This document shows positions 1-4,758 of a stretch of 5,483 nucleotides of DNA, piece by piece. A model generated the notes under the pieces. It worked only from the letters and a program-made list of their open reading frames with translations, made no database searches and was not told where the DNA came from. The DNA is from Deltaproteobacteria bacterium. GTDB taxonomy: Bacteria; Desulfobacterota; Syntrophia; Syntrophales; UBA2210. The stretch's first letter is position 1, and each line of letters opens with the position of its first letter. The stretch is from positions 1 through 5,483 of the forward strand of contig JAFGSH010000208.1 in the NCBI GenBank assembly GCA_016934695.1, in the 5' to 3' direction. The position numbers were made by a program, and so were the translations under genes.

Positions 1-57
1 CGGGTCGCCGTGATCCAGGACGGGACGATGCAGTACATGAAACCCCCCGGGGCGTGA
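1..57 (+). CDS. C-terminal tail of an upstream gene, product not identified (possibly LarA-like)
   Basis: Frame 1 is open from the window edge to a TGA at 55-57 and encodes 18 residues, RVAVIQDGTMQYMKPPGA. The stop overlaps the ribosome-binding site of the next gene (GAGGTGATC at 56-64), so this is almost certainly the preceding gene of the same operon. The pattern R-V-A-V-I-x-D-G near the C-terminus is reminiscent of the end of lactate-racemase-domain (LarA/DUF2088) proteins, which in anaerobes can sit beside UxaA-type genes. Eighteen residues cannot establish a family, so that identification is only a suggestion. Confidence 0.6.
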   Translation, partial: RVAVIQDGTMQYMKPPGA

Positions 58-66
58 GGTGATCCC

Positions 67-339
67 ATGCAGGACAACGTGTTGATCATCGACGGGAAGG
101 ACAACGTGGGCGTGGCCCTTCGCGACCTGGCCGCGGGAGAGGAGATCCTGTGCCGGGGGACGGAAGGGCTGACCTCCCGGGAGGCGATCCCGGCGAGCCA
201 CAAGGTGGCCCTCCGCGATATCGCGGCGGGGGAGGAGATCATCAAATACGGCGAGGTGGTGGGTGTGAGCGCGCAGGAGATCGGACGCGGCGCCTGGGTG
301 CACACCCATAACCTGGAGAGCGAGCGATGGAAGAAGTAA
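67..339 (+). CDS. UxaA-family small subunit, SAF domain (altronate dehydratase / sulfolactate sulfo-lyase alpha type)
   Basis: This 90-residue protein is a stand-alone SAF domain, the N-terminal module of UxaA altronate/galactarate dehydratases; the same module forms the small subunit SuyA of (2R)-sulfolactate sulfo-lyase. Recognisable features are D-N-V-x-V-A-L-R-D-L near residues 12-21, I-P-A-S-H-K-V-A-L-R-D-I at 41-52, I-K-Y-G-E-V-V-G at 59-66, and the C-terminal V-H-T-H-N-L-E-S, typical of this family. The block VALRD(L/I)AAGEEI occurs twice (residues 16-27 and 47-58). The start ATG at 67 has an excellent Shine-Dalgarno sequence (GAGGTGATC, 56-64) that overlaps the previous stop. The 3' end overlaps the catalytic-subunit gene by 13 bases, so the two products are probably made in equal amounts and form one cytoplasmic enzyme. 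Family assignment is firm; the substrate is not determined by the sequence. Confidence 0.92.
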   Translation: MQDNVLIIDGKDNVGVALRDLAAGEEILCRGTEGLTSREAIPASHKVALRDIAAGEEIIKYGEVVGVSAQEIGRGAWVHTHNLESERWKK

Positions 340-1496
340 CGGCGATCAGCGGGTACCGCCGGAGCGGCGGACGGGCGGGGATACGGAACCATACCTTGGT
401 AATCCCCACCGTCTCCTGCGCCAACGGTGTGGTCAACCGGATATGGCGGGAGGTCCCGGAGGCGGTCTGCGTCACCCACGCCCACGGCTGCGGCCGGGGC
501 GGGATGCGCGATCTGGAGATCCTCTTCCGCGTCCTGACGGGGATGCTGCAAAATCCCAACGTCGGGGCAGCCGTCCTGATCGGCCTGGGATGCGAGGTCT
601 CCAACGTCAAGGCCCTGGCGCCGCTGCTCGAGGGGATCGGCAAACCCCTGACGGTCCTGAACGTCCAGGACGACGGGGGGTCGCTCAGGACGGCGGAGAA
701 GGGAATCGAAGCCGCACGTCACTATCTGGCGGAATTAAGAAAACAAGAACGCGAATCGATCTCATGGAGGGACCTCCTGGTCTCCATTGAGTGCGGGGGG
801 TCCGATGCCATGTCGGGGGTCACCGCGAACGTCGTCATGGGGGCCGTCGCGGACTGGCTGGTGGACCGCGGGGCGACGGTCATGTTCGGGGAGAACACGG
901 AGATGATCGGGACGGCCCACGTCCTGGCGCGCCGGGCGAAGGATCCGGAGGTGGCAGCGCGGATAACCGAGATGGTGGACCGCGCCGAGGAACGGACCCG
1001 GGAGACAATGGGGGAACTGGCGGGGCTGGTCATCACGCCGGGGAACATGGACGGCGGGATGAGCACCATCGCGGAGAAGTCCATGGGGTGTATCGTCAAG
1101 GGAGGAACCCGGGAGATCGGCGAGGTGGTGGACTACGCAGCCGCTCCCGCCGGGAAGGGTCTGGTCCTGCAGGACGGGCCCGGATACGACACGGATTCCA
1201 TGGCGGGATTCGCGGCGGGCGGGTCGCAGGTGATGCTTTTTTCCACAGGGCGGGGGACCCCGGCGGGGTTTCCCACGGTCCCGGTCATCAAGGTGGCGAG
1301 CAACAGCCGCCTCTATGGAGCCATGGAAGACGACATGGATATCGATGCGGGCGGCTTGGTGGAGGGGGAATCCCTCGATGCGCTGAAGGACGAGATGATC
1401 GATCTGATGATCCGCGTGATCAACGGCGAGCCGACGAAGCCGGAGAAAAACGGGATGGGTGTATTCACCTTCATGACCGTCCACCCGCCTTTTTAG
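327..1496 (+). CDS. UxaA-family catalytic large subunit (altronate dehydratase or sulfolactate sulfo-lyase beta type)
   Basis: The 389-residue product matches the C-terminal catalytic domain of UxaA/GarD sugar-acid dehydratases and SuyB. Visible family blocks are GYRRSGGRAGIRNH (9-22), PTVSCAN (27-33), THAHGCGRGG (50-59), GLGCE (86-90), IECGGSDAMSGVTAN (154-168), a GNMDGGMSTIAEKSMG segment, and a late STGRGTPAGFP block followed by P-V-I-K-V-A-S-N. The conserved Cys and His residues in these blocks are consistent with the metal-dependent (iron or manganese) beta-elimination chemistry of the family. The chosen ATG overlaps the small-subunit gene by 13 bases and is preceded by GGAGAG (315-320) at 6 bases. 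Length suits a separate large subunit rather than the fused enzyme of about 500 residues. It would remove water from an aldonate/aldarate, or sulfite from sulfolactate; I cannot decide which. The short C-terminal tail (MTVHPPF) does not match the usual UxaA ending that I know. Confidence 0.93.
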   Translation: MEEVTAISGYRRSGGRAGIRNHTLVIPTVSCANGVVNRIWREVPEAVCVTHAHGCGRGGMRDLEILFRVLTGMLQNPNVGAAVLIGLGCEVSNVKALAPLLEGIGKPLTVLNVQDDGGSLRTAEKGIEAARHYLAELRKQERESISWRDLLVSIECGGSDAMSGVTANVVMGAVADWLVDRGATVMFGENTEMIGTAHVLARRAKDPEVAARITEMVDRAEERTRETMGELAGLVITPGNMDGGMSTIAEKSMGCIVKGGTREIGEVVDYAAAPAGKGLVLQDGPGYDTDSMAGFAAGGSQVMLFSTGRGTPAGFPTVPVIKVASNSRLYGAMEDDMDIDAGGLVEGESLDALKDEMIDLMIRVINGEPTKPEKNGMGVFTFMTVHPPF

Positions 1497-1635
1497 CGTC
1501 TGCTGAAATGGATATCGACAGGACCACGTGGACGCAGGAATGGCTCTTCAGGACCTGTATCGGGTCCGACGAGGACGCCCCGCGCGGATCGGCGCCTCCC
1601 TGAAAAACACGAAAGAGAAGCAATAAAACAGCTGA

Positions 1636-1675
1636 ACAACAAAAACAGCCCCGGGTTATCGCCGCTAATCGGGGT
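1636..1675 (-). terminator. Probable intrinsic terminator of the DUF3795 gene
   Basis: On the minus strand CCCCG (1674-1670) pairs with CGGGG (1653-1649), extended by a G-T wobble at 1675/1648. The loop is 16 bases and may itself pair weakly through TTA/TAA. The stem is followed directly by a T-rich stretch, TGTTTTTGTTGTT, reaching about 1635. It lies about 80 bases beyond the DUF3795 stop. The stem is short and the loop large, so this is probable rather than certain. Confidence 0.5.
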
Positions 1676-1679
1676 GCCT

Positions 1680-1707
1680 CTCCCTGTCTCTTCGGGAACA
1701 GAGGGAG
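1680..1707. other. Stem-loop with TTCG tetraloop between convergent genes
   Basis: CTCCC (1680-1684) pairs with GGGAG (1703-1707), TGT (1685-1687) with ACA (1698-1700), and C1690 with G1695 around a TTCG loop (1691-1694). There is one C-A mismatch and a two-base GA bulge. The extra-stable UUCG loop exists on the plus-strand transcript, so the hairpin may stabilise or end the 3' end of the UxaA mRNA. No T tract follows on either strand. Confidence 0.4.
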
Positions 1708-1756
1708 CGGTTTGAGGTGTTTCGGATACGGCAGCAATGATCCGGCCCTGGATATC

Positions 1757-2173
1757 TTACAGCTTCCACTTCTCCTTGAAATACGTCCTTTTGACCCGCT
1801 GCGCTTTTTCTTTTGCCCATGCTTCAAGGCCCATCTTTTTGATCAGGCACAGGTTAAAGACCTTCGTGTTGTGTGGAACCTGGTTCGCTTTGTCTGCGTA
1901 CGGGTGCAGATGATCGCAGGGAAAATCCCCGCAGTCGCAGCAGAAGTCGATCCCTTTCTCCCGTGTGCACCGATAAACATTGCACGGTTCGGTCATATCC
2001 AGGTAGGGGATGAGGCCCTTTTCATCCCGGCACCCCCTGCAGGGTACTTTTTCAATCGGGATGTTCATGTTCTCCGCCAAAGTGGCCCTGAGCTTTTCAT
2101 TCTCGATTGCCAAGTAGAGAGGGCAGTTGAAGCAGTCCAATCCGCACGGGGCGGTCATTCGGGTGTAATCCAT
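1757..2173 (-). CDS. DUF3795 domain-containing cysteine-rich protein
   Basis: The 138-residue protein begins with the DUF3795 signature APCGLDCFNCPLY and carries 12 cysteines: 10, 14, 17, 45, 48, 64, 69, 78, 79, 81, 86 and 109. They fall into C-x3-C-x2-C, C-x2-C and CC-x-C-x4-C groups, the last continuing into C-D-H-L-H-P-Y. The pattern suggests a metal site (zinc or iron-sulfur), but the function of the family is not established. No signal peptide or membrane helix is visible, so it should be cytoplasmic. The C-terminus is lysine/arginine-rich. The start ATG (2171-2173) has the ribosome-binding site AAAGGAG at 9 bases. The gene is monocistronic: its own promoter lies at 2263-2290, and the upstream chemoreceptor gene ends before two hairpins. 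Family call is confident; no function is proposed. Confidence 0.88.
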   Translation of the reverse strand: MDYTRMTAPCGLDCFNCPLYLAIENEKLRATLAENMNIPIEKVPCRGCRDEKGLIPYLDMTEPCNVYRCTREKGIDFCCDCGDFPCDHLHPYADKANQVPHNTKVFNLCLIKKMGLEAWAKEKAQRVKRTYFKEKWKL

Positions 2174-2262
2174 TTTCAGGTTCTCCTTTGTCCGGGTCGG
2201 GGATCATCGTTTGAGCCGGGTGTCGTTTGCGGGCCCGTTCGGCTCAGCCGATGGACGAAGAA

Positions 2263-2290
2263 ACAGTACCGCGTAAAAATATCCTGTCAA
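2263..2290 (-). promoter_or_regulatory. Sigma70-type promoter of the DUF3795 gene
   Basis: On the minus strand a perfect -35 hexamer TTGACA (2290-2285) is followed after 16 bases by TACTGT (2268-2263), a 3/6 match to TATAAT that keeps the key T1, A2 and T6. The predicted transcript starts near 2256 and would have a leader of roughly 80 bases before the ATG at 2173. The weak -10 combined with a dyad immediately upstream (2296-2324) fits an activator-dependent or otherwise regulated promoter. Confidence 0.55.
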
Positions 2291-2295
2291 GGGAT

Positions 2296-2324
2296 TTCCT
2301 GCAGTGAAAGATTTGCTGCAGGAA
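2296..2324. repeat. Perfect 9-bp inverted repeat, operator-like, upstream of the DUF3795 promoter
   Basis: TTCCTGCAG (2296-2304) and its exact reverse complement CTGCAGGAA (2316-2324) are separated by 11 bases, so the half-site centres are 20 bp apart, about two helical turns. Each half contains the palindrome CTGCAG. The repeat ends five bases upstream of the -35 box of the minus-strand promoter, a usual position for an activator dimer. It could instead form an RNA stem if transcription from the chemoreceptor gene reads through. Confidence 0.6.
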
Positions 2325-2337
2325 GAGAGATTCCAAT

Positions 2338-2374
2338 GGCATAAGATGCCGGGGGCGGAGCCGCTCCGCCGCCC
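2338..2374 (-). terminator. Tandem hairpins after the chemoreceptor gene, probable transcription end
   Basis: Ten bases past the MCP stop (minus strand) lies a GC-rich hairpin: GGCGGAG (2354-2360) pairs with CTCCGCC (2364-2370) over a CCG loop. GGG/CCC extends it around a bulged G at 2371. Abutting it is a second hairpin, GGCAT (2338-2342) with ATGCC (2346-2350). No T tract follows, so this is not a textbook intrinsic terminator; it may act as a 3' stability element or a non-canonical terminator. Confidence 0.45.
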
Positions 2375-2383
2375 GCCTGTATC

Positions 2384-3670
2384 TCAGGCCTCGAGCAGTT
2401 GATACCGGTGGTTTGCCGCATCCTGCGATTCCACTATCCGGGCCATCTCGGTAACCGTCAGGTTGATGTGCTCGATCCCCTCGGCCTGGTGGTTCGATGA
2501 GTCGGCGATCTCGGCGATCAGATCCACAACCTTGGTAACGCTGTCGGCGACATTGACGAAGGCCGTGCCGGTCCCGGAGACCAGCTCGGTCCCCTCATTG
2601 ATGGTCTTCCCCGTCTCGGCGATCAGACCGGCGGTATTCCGTGCGGCCTCGGCCGAACGGAGGGCCAGGCTTCGGACCTCCTCAGCGACGACCGCGAAGC
2701 CCGCTCCCGCCTCGCCGGCGCGGGCCGATTCGACGGCGGCGTTCAGGGCCAGCAGGTTGGTCTGAAAGGCGATCTCGTCGATGGTCTTGATGATCTTTGA
2801 TGTATTCTCGCTGGCCGAGGCTATATTTTCCATGGAAGAGATCAACCGTTTCATGGATTCCTGGGCCGAGGCAACAATCCGCTCGGATTCTCTCATGACC
2901 TGATCGGCCTTGGCTGAGTGGCTGGCATTCTGTTTGATCTTTTCCGAGATGTCTTCCACCTCGGTGTTCAGGCTCTGAGCGCTCTCGTGAATCCGCTCGA
3001 AGATCTTCTGCAGCTCTTTCGCCGTCTGATCCGCTTTACGTTTGGATCGTTCCTGTTCGGTCAACACCTCCTCCTGTGCCAGCCTCTGGGCATCGAAGGC
3101 CTGTTTTCGTCCCTGCTCGGCGAAGAACATGGTCAACACGACGGCCAGGAGGGGACCGACGGCGTTGGCGATCTGCGTCTCCATCAATTGCTTGGGTGTC
3201 AGGGTAATGATCGGCAGCATCACATCGGCCGCCTCGAAATAGGAAAAGATACCGATCTCCAGGAGCATGACGGCGGACCAGACAAATGAGCTTCGTATCC
3301 CGGCGAAGGCCGCCGCGAAGACGGGTATCACCAGATTCCAGGTCAGGGCGGAGGAATGAATCCCCCCCGTGCAGTAAGGGAGGAATATGAAGTGCCAGAC
3401 CAGGACGGCGAAGGTGCAATTGGCGAAGACGGCAAGCGACTTCATGTATCTCAAGAGAAAGGGCATGCCGACAACCATGATCATCACCACGGTCATGCTG
3501 ACGGCCAGCGCGGTGCTCCCGACATTCTTCCACTTGATGATATTCGGGATAAAAAATGCGGGACCGATCAGGCAGAAGATAACCAGTTGCTTTGCTCGGA
3601 TGTATTGGTCGACATTCTCCCGTACCTCGTCGGGAATCAACCAGTCGATCATGGCCTGTACGTGCTGCAT
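2384..3670 (-). CDS. Methyl-accepting chemotaxis protein with a six-helix membrane sensor module
   Basis: The 428-residue protein is a chemoreceptor. Six hydrophobic helices are visible at about 29-47, 53-73, 79-99, 109-125, 129-145 and 167-184, joined by short loops, so there is no periplasmic ligand-binding domain. A long coiled coil follows directly, without a recognisable HAMP domain. The signalling hairpin tip is at 299-333: [17 protein letters not shown], then [18 protein letters not shown], the region that binds CheA and CheW. There is no C-terminal CheR-tethering pentapeptide. The frame stays open to an ATG at 3754, but I start at 3670. That ATG has AAAGGAG at 7 bases, whereas the distal ATG lies within the -10 element of the sigma28 promoter and has no ribosome-binding site. 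The receptor probably senses a membrane-associated or intracellular cue (energy state, lipophilic ligand); its ligand is unknown. Confidence 0.93.
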   Translation of the reverse strand: MQHVQAMIDWLIPDEVRENVDQYIRAKQLVIFCLIGPAFFIPNIIKWKNVGSTALAVSMTVVMIMVVGMPFLLRYMKSLAVFANCTFAVLVWHFIFLPYCTGGIHSSALTWNLVIPVFAAAFAGIRSSFVWSAVMLLEIGIFSYFEAADVMLPIITLTPKQLMETQIANAVGPLLAVVLTMFFAEQGRKQAFDAQRLAQEEVLTEQERSKRKADQTAKELQKIFERIHESAQSLNTEVEDISEKIKQNASHSAKADQVMRESERIVASAQESMKRLISSMENIASASENTSKIIKTIDEIAFQTNLLALNAAVESARAGEAGAGFAVVAEEVRSLALRSAEAARNTAGLIAETGKTINEGTELVSGTGTAFVNVADSVTKVVDLIAEIADSSNHQAEGIEHINLTVTEMARIVESQDAANHRYQLLEA

Positions 3671-3677
3671 ACCTGCG

Positions 3678-3684
3678 CTCCTTT
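3678..3684 (-). promoter_or_regulatory. Ribosome-binding site that fixes the chemoreceptor start
   Basis: AAAGGAG on the minus strand ends 7 bases before the ATG at 3670-3668. The in-frame ATG 84 bases further upstream has nothing comparable. This site, with the sigma28 promoter position, decides for the shorter protein. Confidence 0.8.
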
Positions 3685-3744
3685 GTGCTCCATGAGGTTG
3701 AATTGTAAATACTGCTCGAACGATTTCGAAGAAATATATGGGAT

Positions 3745-3771
3745 ATATCGGCATTCAAGTAGGTATCTTTA
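3745..3771 (-). promoter_or_regulatory. Sigma28 (FliA) flagellar/chemotaxis promoter of the MCP gene
   Basis: Read on the minus strand, TAAA (3771-3768) is followed by exactly 15 bases and GCCGATAT (3752-3745). The FliA consensus is TAAA-N15-GCCGATAA, so 11 of 12 defined positions match with the correct spacing; the base after TAAA is also the consensus G. The predicted start is near 3738, giving a leader of about 68 bases before the MCP ATG at 3670. FliA-type control is known for many chemoreceptor genes, so this places the receptor in the flagellar late-gene regulon. Confidence 0.82.
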
Positions 3772-3831
3772 ATGGATATTCTTGAAGATCCGCAAAAATG
3801 TCCCCGAAAAATCGGCGGGGTAATCCCGAGG

Positions 3832-3853
3832 TTGACAGATACCGGTGCGGTAT
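3832..3853 (+). promoter_or_regulatory. Consensus -35 box plus operator-like dyad upstream of the Sir2 gene
   Basis: TTGACA at 3832-3837 is a perfect -35 hexamer. One base later begins a perfect 6-bp inverted repeat with a 3-base centre: ATACCG (3839-3844), GTG, CGGTAT (3848-3853). No good -10 hexamer lies 16-18 bases from the TTGACA. The promoter is therefore either weak and regulator-dependent or elsewhere in the divergent region. A dyad inside a -35/-10 spacer is a typical place for a repressor or MerR-like regulator; which regulator is unknown. Confidence 0.4.
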
Positions 3854-3885
3854 GCGAACTAGCAGAGATGATGACGATCCAGGGA

Positions 3886-3891
3886 GGGAGG
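3886..3891 (+). promoter_or_regulatory. Ribosome-binding site that fixes the Sir2 start
   Basis: GGGAGG ends 5 bases before the ATG at 3897, within a purine-rich stretch from 3881. The in-frame ATG at 3798 has no Shine-Dalgarno sequence, and its extra 33 residues (rich in R and D) do not resemble the sirtuin N-terminus. Confidence 0.75.
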
Positions 3892-3896
3892 CGAAG

Positions 3897-4682
3897 ATGC
3901 GTAGCGAAGAGCTCGAACAAAGAACCAGAGAGATTGCAGACCTTATCCTTGCGGCTCGCACTGTTGTTGTATTTACCGGTGCGGGAATCAGCACCGAATC
4001 GGGTATCCCCGATTTCCGCTCTCCCGGCGGCATCTGGACGAAGTTCGATCCCCGGGAGTTCACCTATCAGCGATTTGTCGGCGATATCGAGGTGCGGCGC
4101 CGCGCCTGGCAGTTCTTCCGCGCCATCCCCTGGACGGACGTGCAGCCCAACCGAGCCCACTACGCCGTCGCCGAACTGGAGAAACTGGGGAAACTGGACT
4201 GCGTCATCACCCAGAATATCGACGGCCTCCACCAGATGGCGGGCAATTCCCCGGACCGGGTGATCGAACTCCACGGCACGACCCGCTATGTCATCTGCCT
4301 GGACTGCAAGAAACGCTGGCCCCGCGAGGAGATCGAAGGATGGCTCGACGAGGGCGTGGAGATACCGATGTGCGATGCCTGCGGCGGTATCATGAAATCG
4401 GCCACCATCTCATTCGGACAGGCCATGCCGGTGGAGGAGACCCGCGAGGCGGAGGAGCGGTCAAGGGGGTGCGACCTGTGTATCGTCATCGGCTCGTCGC
4501 TGGTCGTTTATCCCGCCGCCTACATGCCGATCTACGCCGTCCAAAGCGGGGCCGGGCTGGCCATCATCAACCGTGATCCCACGCCGCTCGATACGGAGGC
4601 CTCCGTTGTTCTTAATGCCGGGGCCGGCGAGGCCATGGTGCGGATTCTCGATCATGTCAAGGCCGGTCTCGGCAGCAGCTGA
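3897..4682 (+). CDS. Sir2-family NAD-dependent protein deacylase (sirtuin)
   Basis: The 261-residue product is a full-length bacterial sirtuin, a cytoplasmic enzyme that removes acyl groups from lysines, consuming NAD+ and releasing nicotinamide and O-acyl-ADP-ribose. All core motifs are present. GAGIS (28-32) and GIPDFRS (36-42) bind [11 protein letters not shown] (105-112) and the catalytic His126 in ELHG follow. The zinc ribbon cysteines are Cys134-x2-Cys137 and Cys159-x2-Cys162. Later come SFGQAMP (172-178), a GSSL motif and an AIIN motif. The FGQ form replaces the more frequent FGE. The Ala/Tyr/Arg signature of SIRT5-like desuccinylases is not evident after GIPDFRS, so deacetylation is the likeliest activity, though acyl specificity cannot be settled here. 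The gene is transcribed alone, divergent from the MCP gene and convergent with iorB. Confidence 0.95.
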   Translation: MRSEELEQRTREIADLILAARTVVVFTGAGISTESGIPDFRSPGGIWTKFDPREFTYQRFVGDIEVRRRAWQFFRAIPWTDVQPNRAHYAVAELEKLGKLDCVITQNIDGLHQMAGNSPDRVIELHGTTRYVICLDCKKRWPREEIEGWLDEGVEIPMCDACGGIMKSATISFGQAMPVEETREAEERSRGCDLCIVIGSSLVVYPAAYMPIYAVQSGAGLAIINRDPTPLDTEASVVLNAGAGEAMVRILDHVKAGLGSS

Positions 4683-4704
4683 GAGCGGGCGAGAGGGCGC
4701 AAAA

Positions 4705-4736
4705 AAGGGCCGGAGGCGTTGTGTCCTCCGGCCCTT
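4705..4736. terminator. Strong bidirectional intrinsic terminator between sir2 and iorB
   Basis: GGGCCGGAGG (4707-4716) pairs perfectly with CCTCCGGCCC (4725-4734) over an 8-base loop, and flanking AA/TT extends the stem to 12 bp. On the minus strand the stem is followed by six T residues (complement of A4701-4706), a textbook terminator for the iorA-iorB operon. On the plus strand it lies 24 bases beyond the sir2 stop and is followed by TTCACGTCTTTCT, a weaker tail. Confidence 0.9.
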
Positions 4737-4758
4737 CACGTCTTTCTCCGGCCAGCGG

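Larger units (their letters stand above)
1497..1756. other. Intergenic region between convergent genes, containing two hairpins
   Basis: These 260 bases separate the stop of the UxaA large subunit from the stop of the convergent DUF3795 gene. I see two stem-loops in the right half (annotated separately) and a short GGACC/GGTCC dyad near 1550-1566. A 31-codon open frame starting at ATG 1508 has no ribosome-binding site and is not called. No clear intrinsic terminator with a T tract follows the UxaA gene on the plus strand. Confidence 0.6.

Noticed and set aside
762..1484. 240-codon minus-strand frame inside the UxaA large-subunit gene
   Set aside because: It lies fully antisense to a gene with clear family motifs. 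Its composition (high R, H, P, D) is typical of the complement of GC-rich codons.
791..1603. 270-codon plus-strand frame overlapping the UxaA large subunit, including a 31-codon 3' extension from ATG 1508
   Set aside because: The overlapping part is a glycine/arginine-rich shadow. The 3' part (MDIDRTTWTQEWLF...) has no Shine-Dalgarno sequence and no recognisable family.
1712..2344. 210-codon plus-strand frame across the DUF3795 gene
   Set aside because: It is antisense to a well-supported cysteine-rich family protein, lacks a ribosome-binding site, and has no domain that I recognise.
3731..3749. AT-rich ATATAT-GGG-ATATAT palindrome as a possible operator or origin element
   Set aside because: It overlaps the sigma28 -10 region and its AT content is expected around promoter starts; six-base AT arms are too likely by chance.
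3671..3754. 28-residue N-terminal extension of the chemoreceptor
   Set aside because: The upstream ATG sits inside the sigma28 -10 element and lacks a ribosome-binding site; the start at 3670 has both a good site and a sensible leader.
3798..3896. 33-residue N-terminal extension of the sirtuin
   Set aside because: No Shine-Dalgarno sequence precedes ATG 3798; the extension covers a hairpin, a TTGACA box and a dyad, which look regulatory. GGGAGG precedes ATG 3897.
3036..4274. 412-codon minus-strand open frame spanning the MCP/sir2 divergent region
   Set aside because: It overlaps the MCP coding sequence in another frame and is antisense to the sirtuin gene. It crosses the promoters of both, and its protein is rich in R, G, H and D with no recognisable domain. 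It is a by-product of high GC.
1757..4682. A single novel system made of DUF3795, MCP and Sir2
   Set aside because: The three genes have separate promoters and terminators and two orientations, and nothing in the sequence links their functions. Sirtuin genes do occur in some defence systems, but this one lacks any fused or partnered effector and looks like a housekeeping deacylase.
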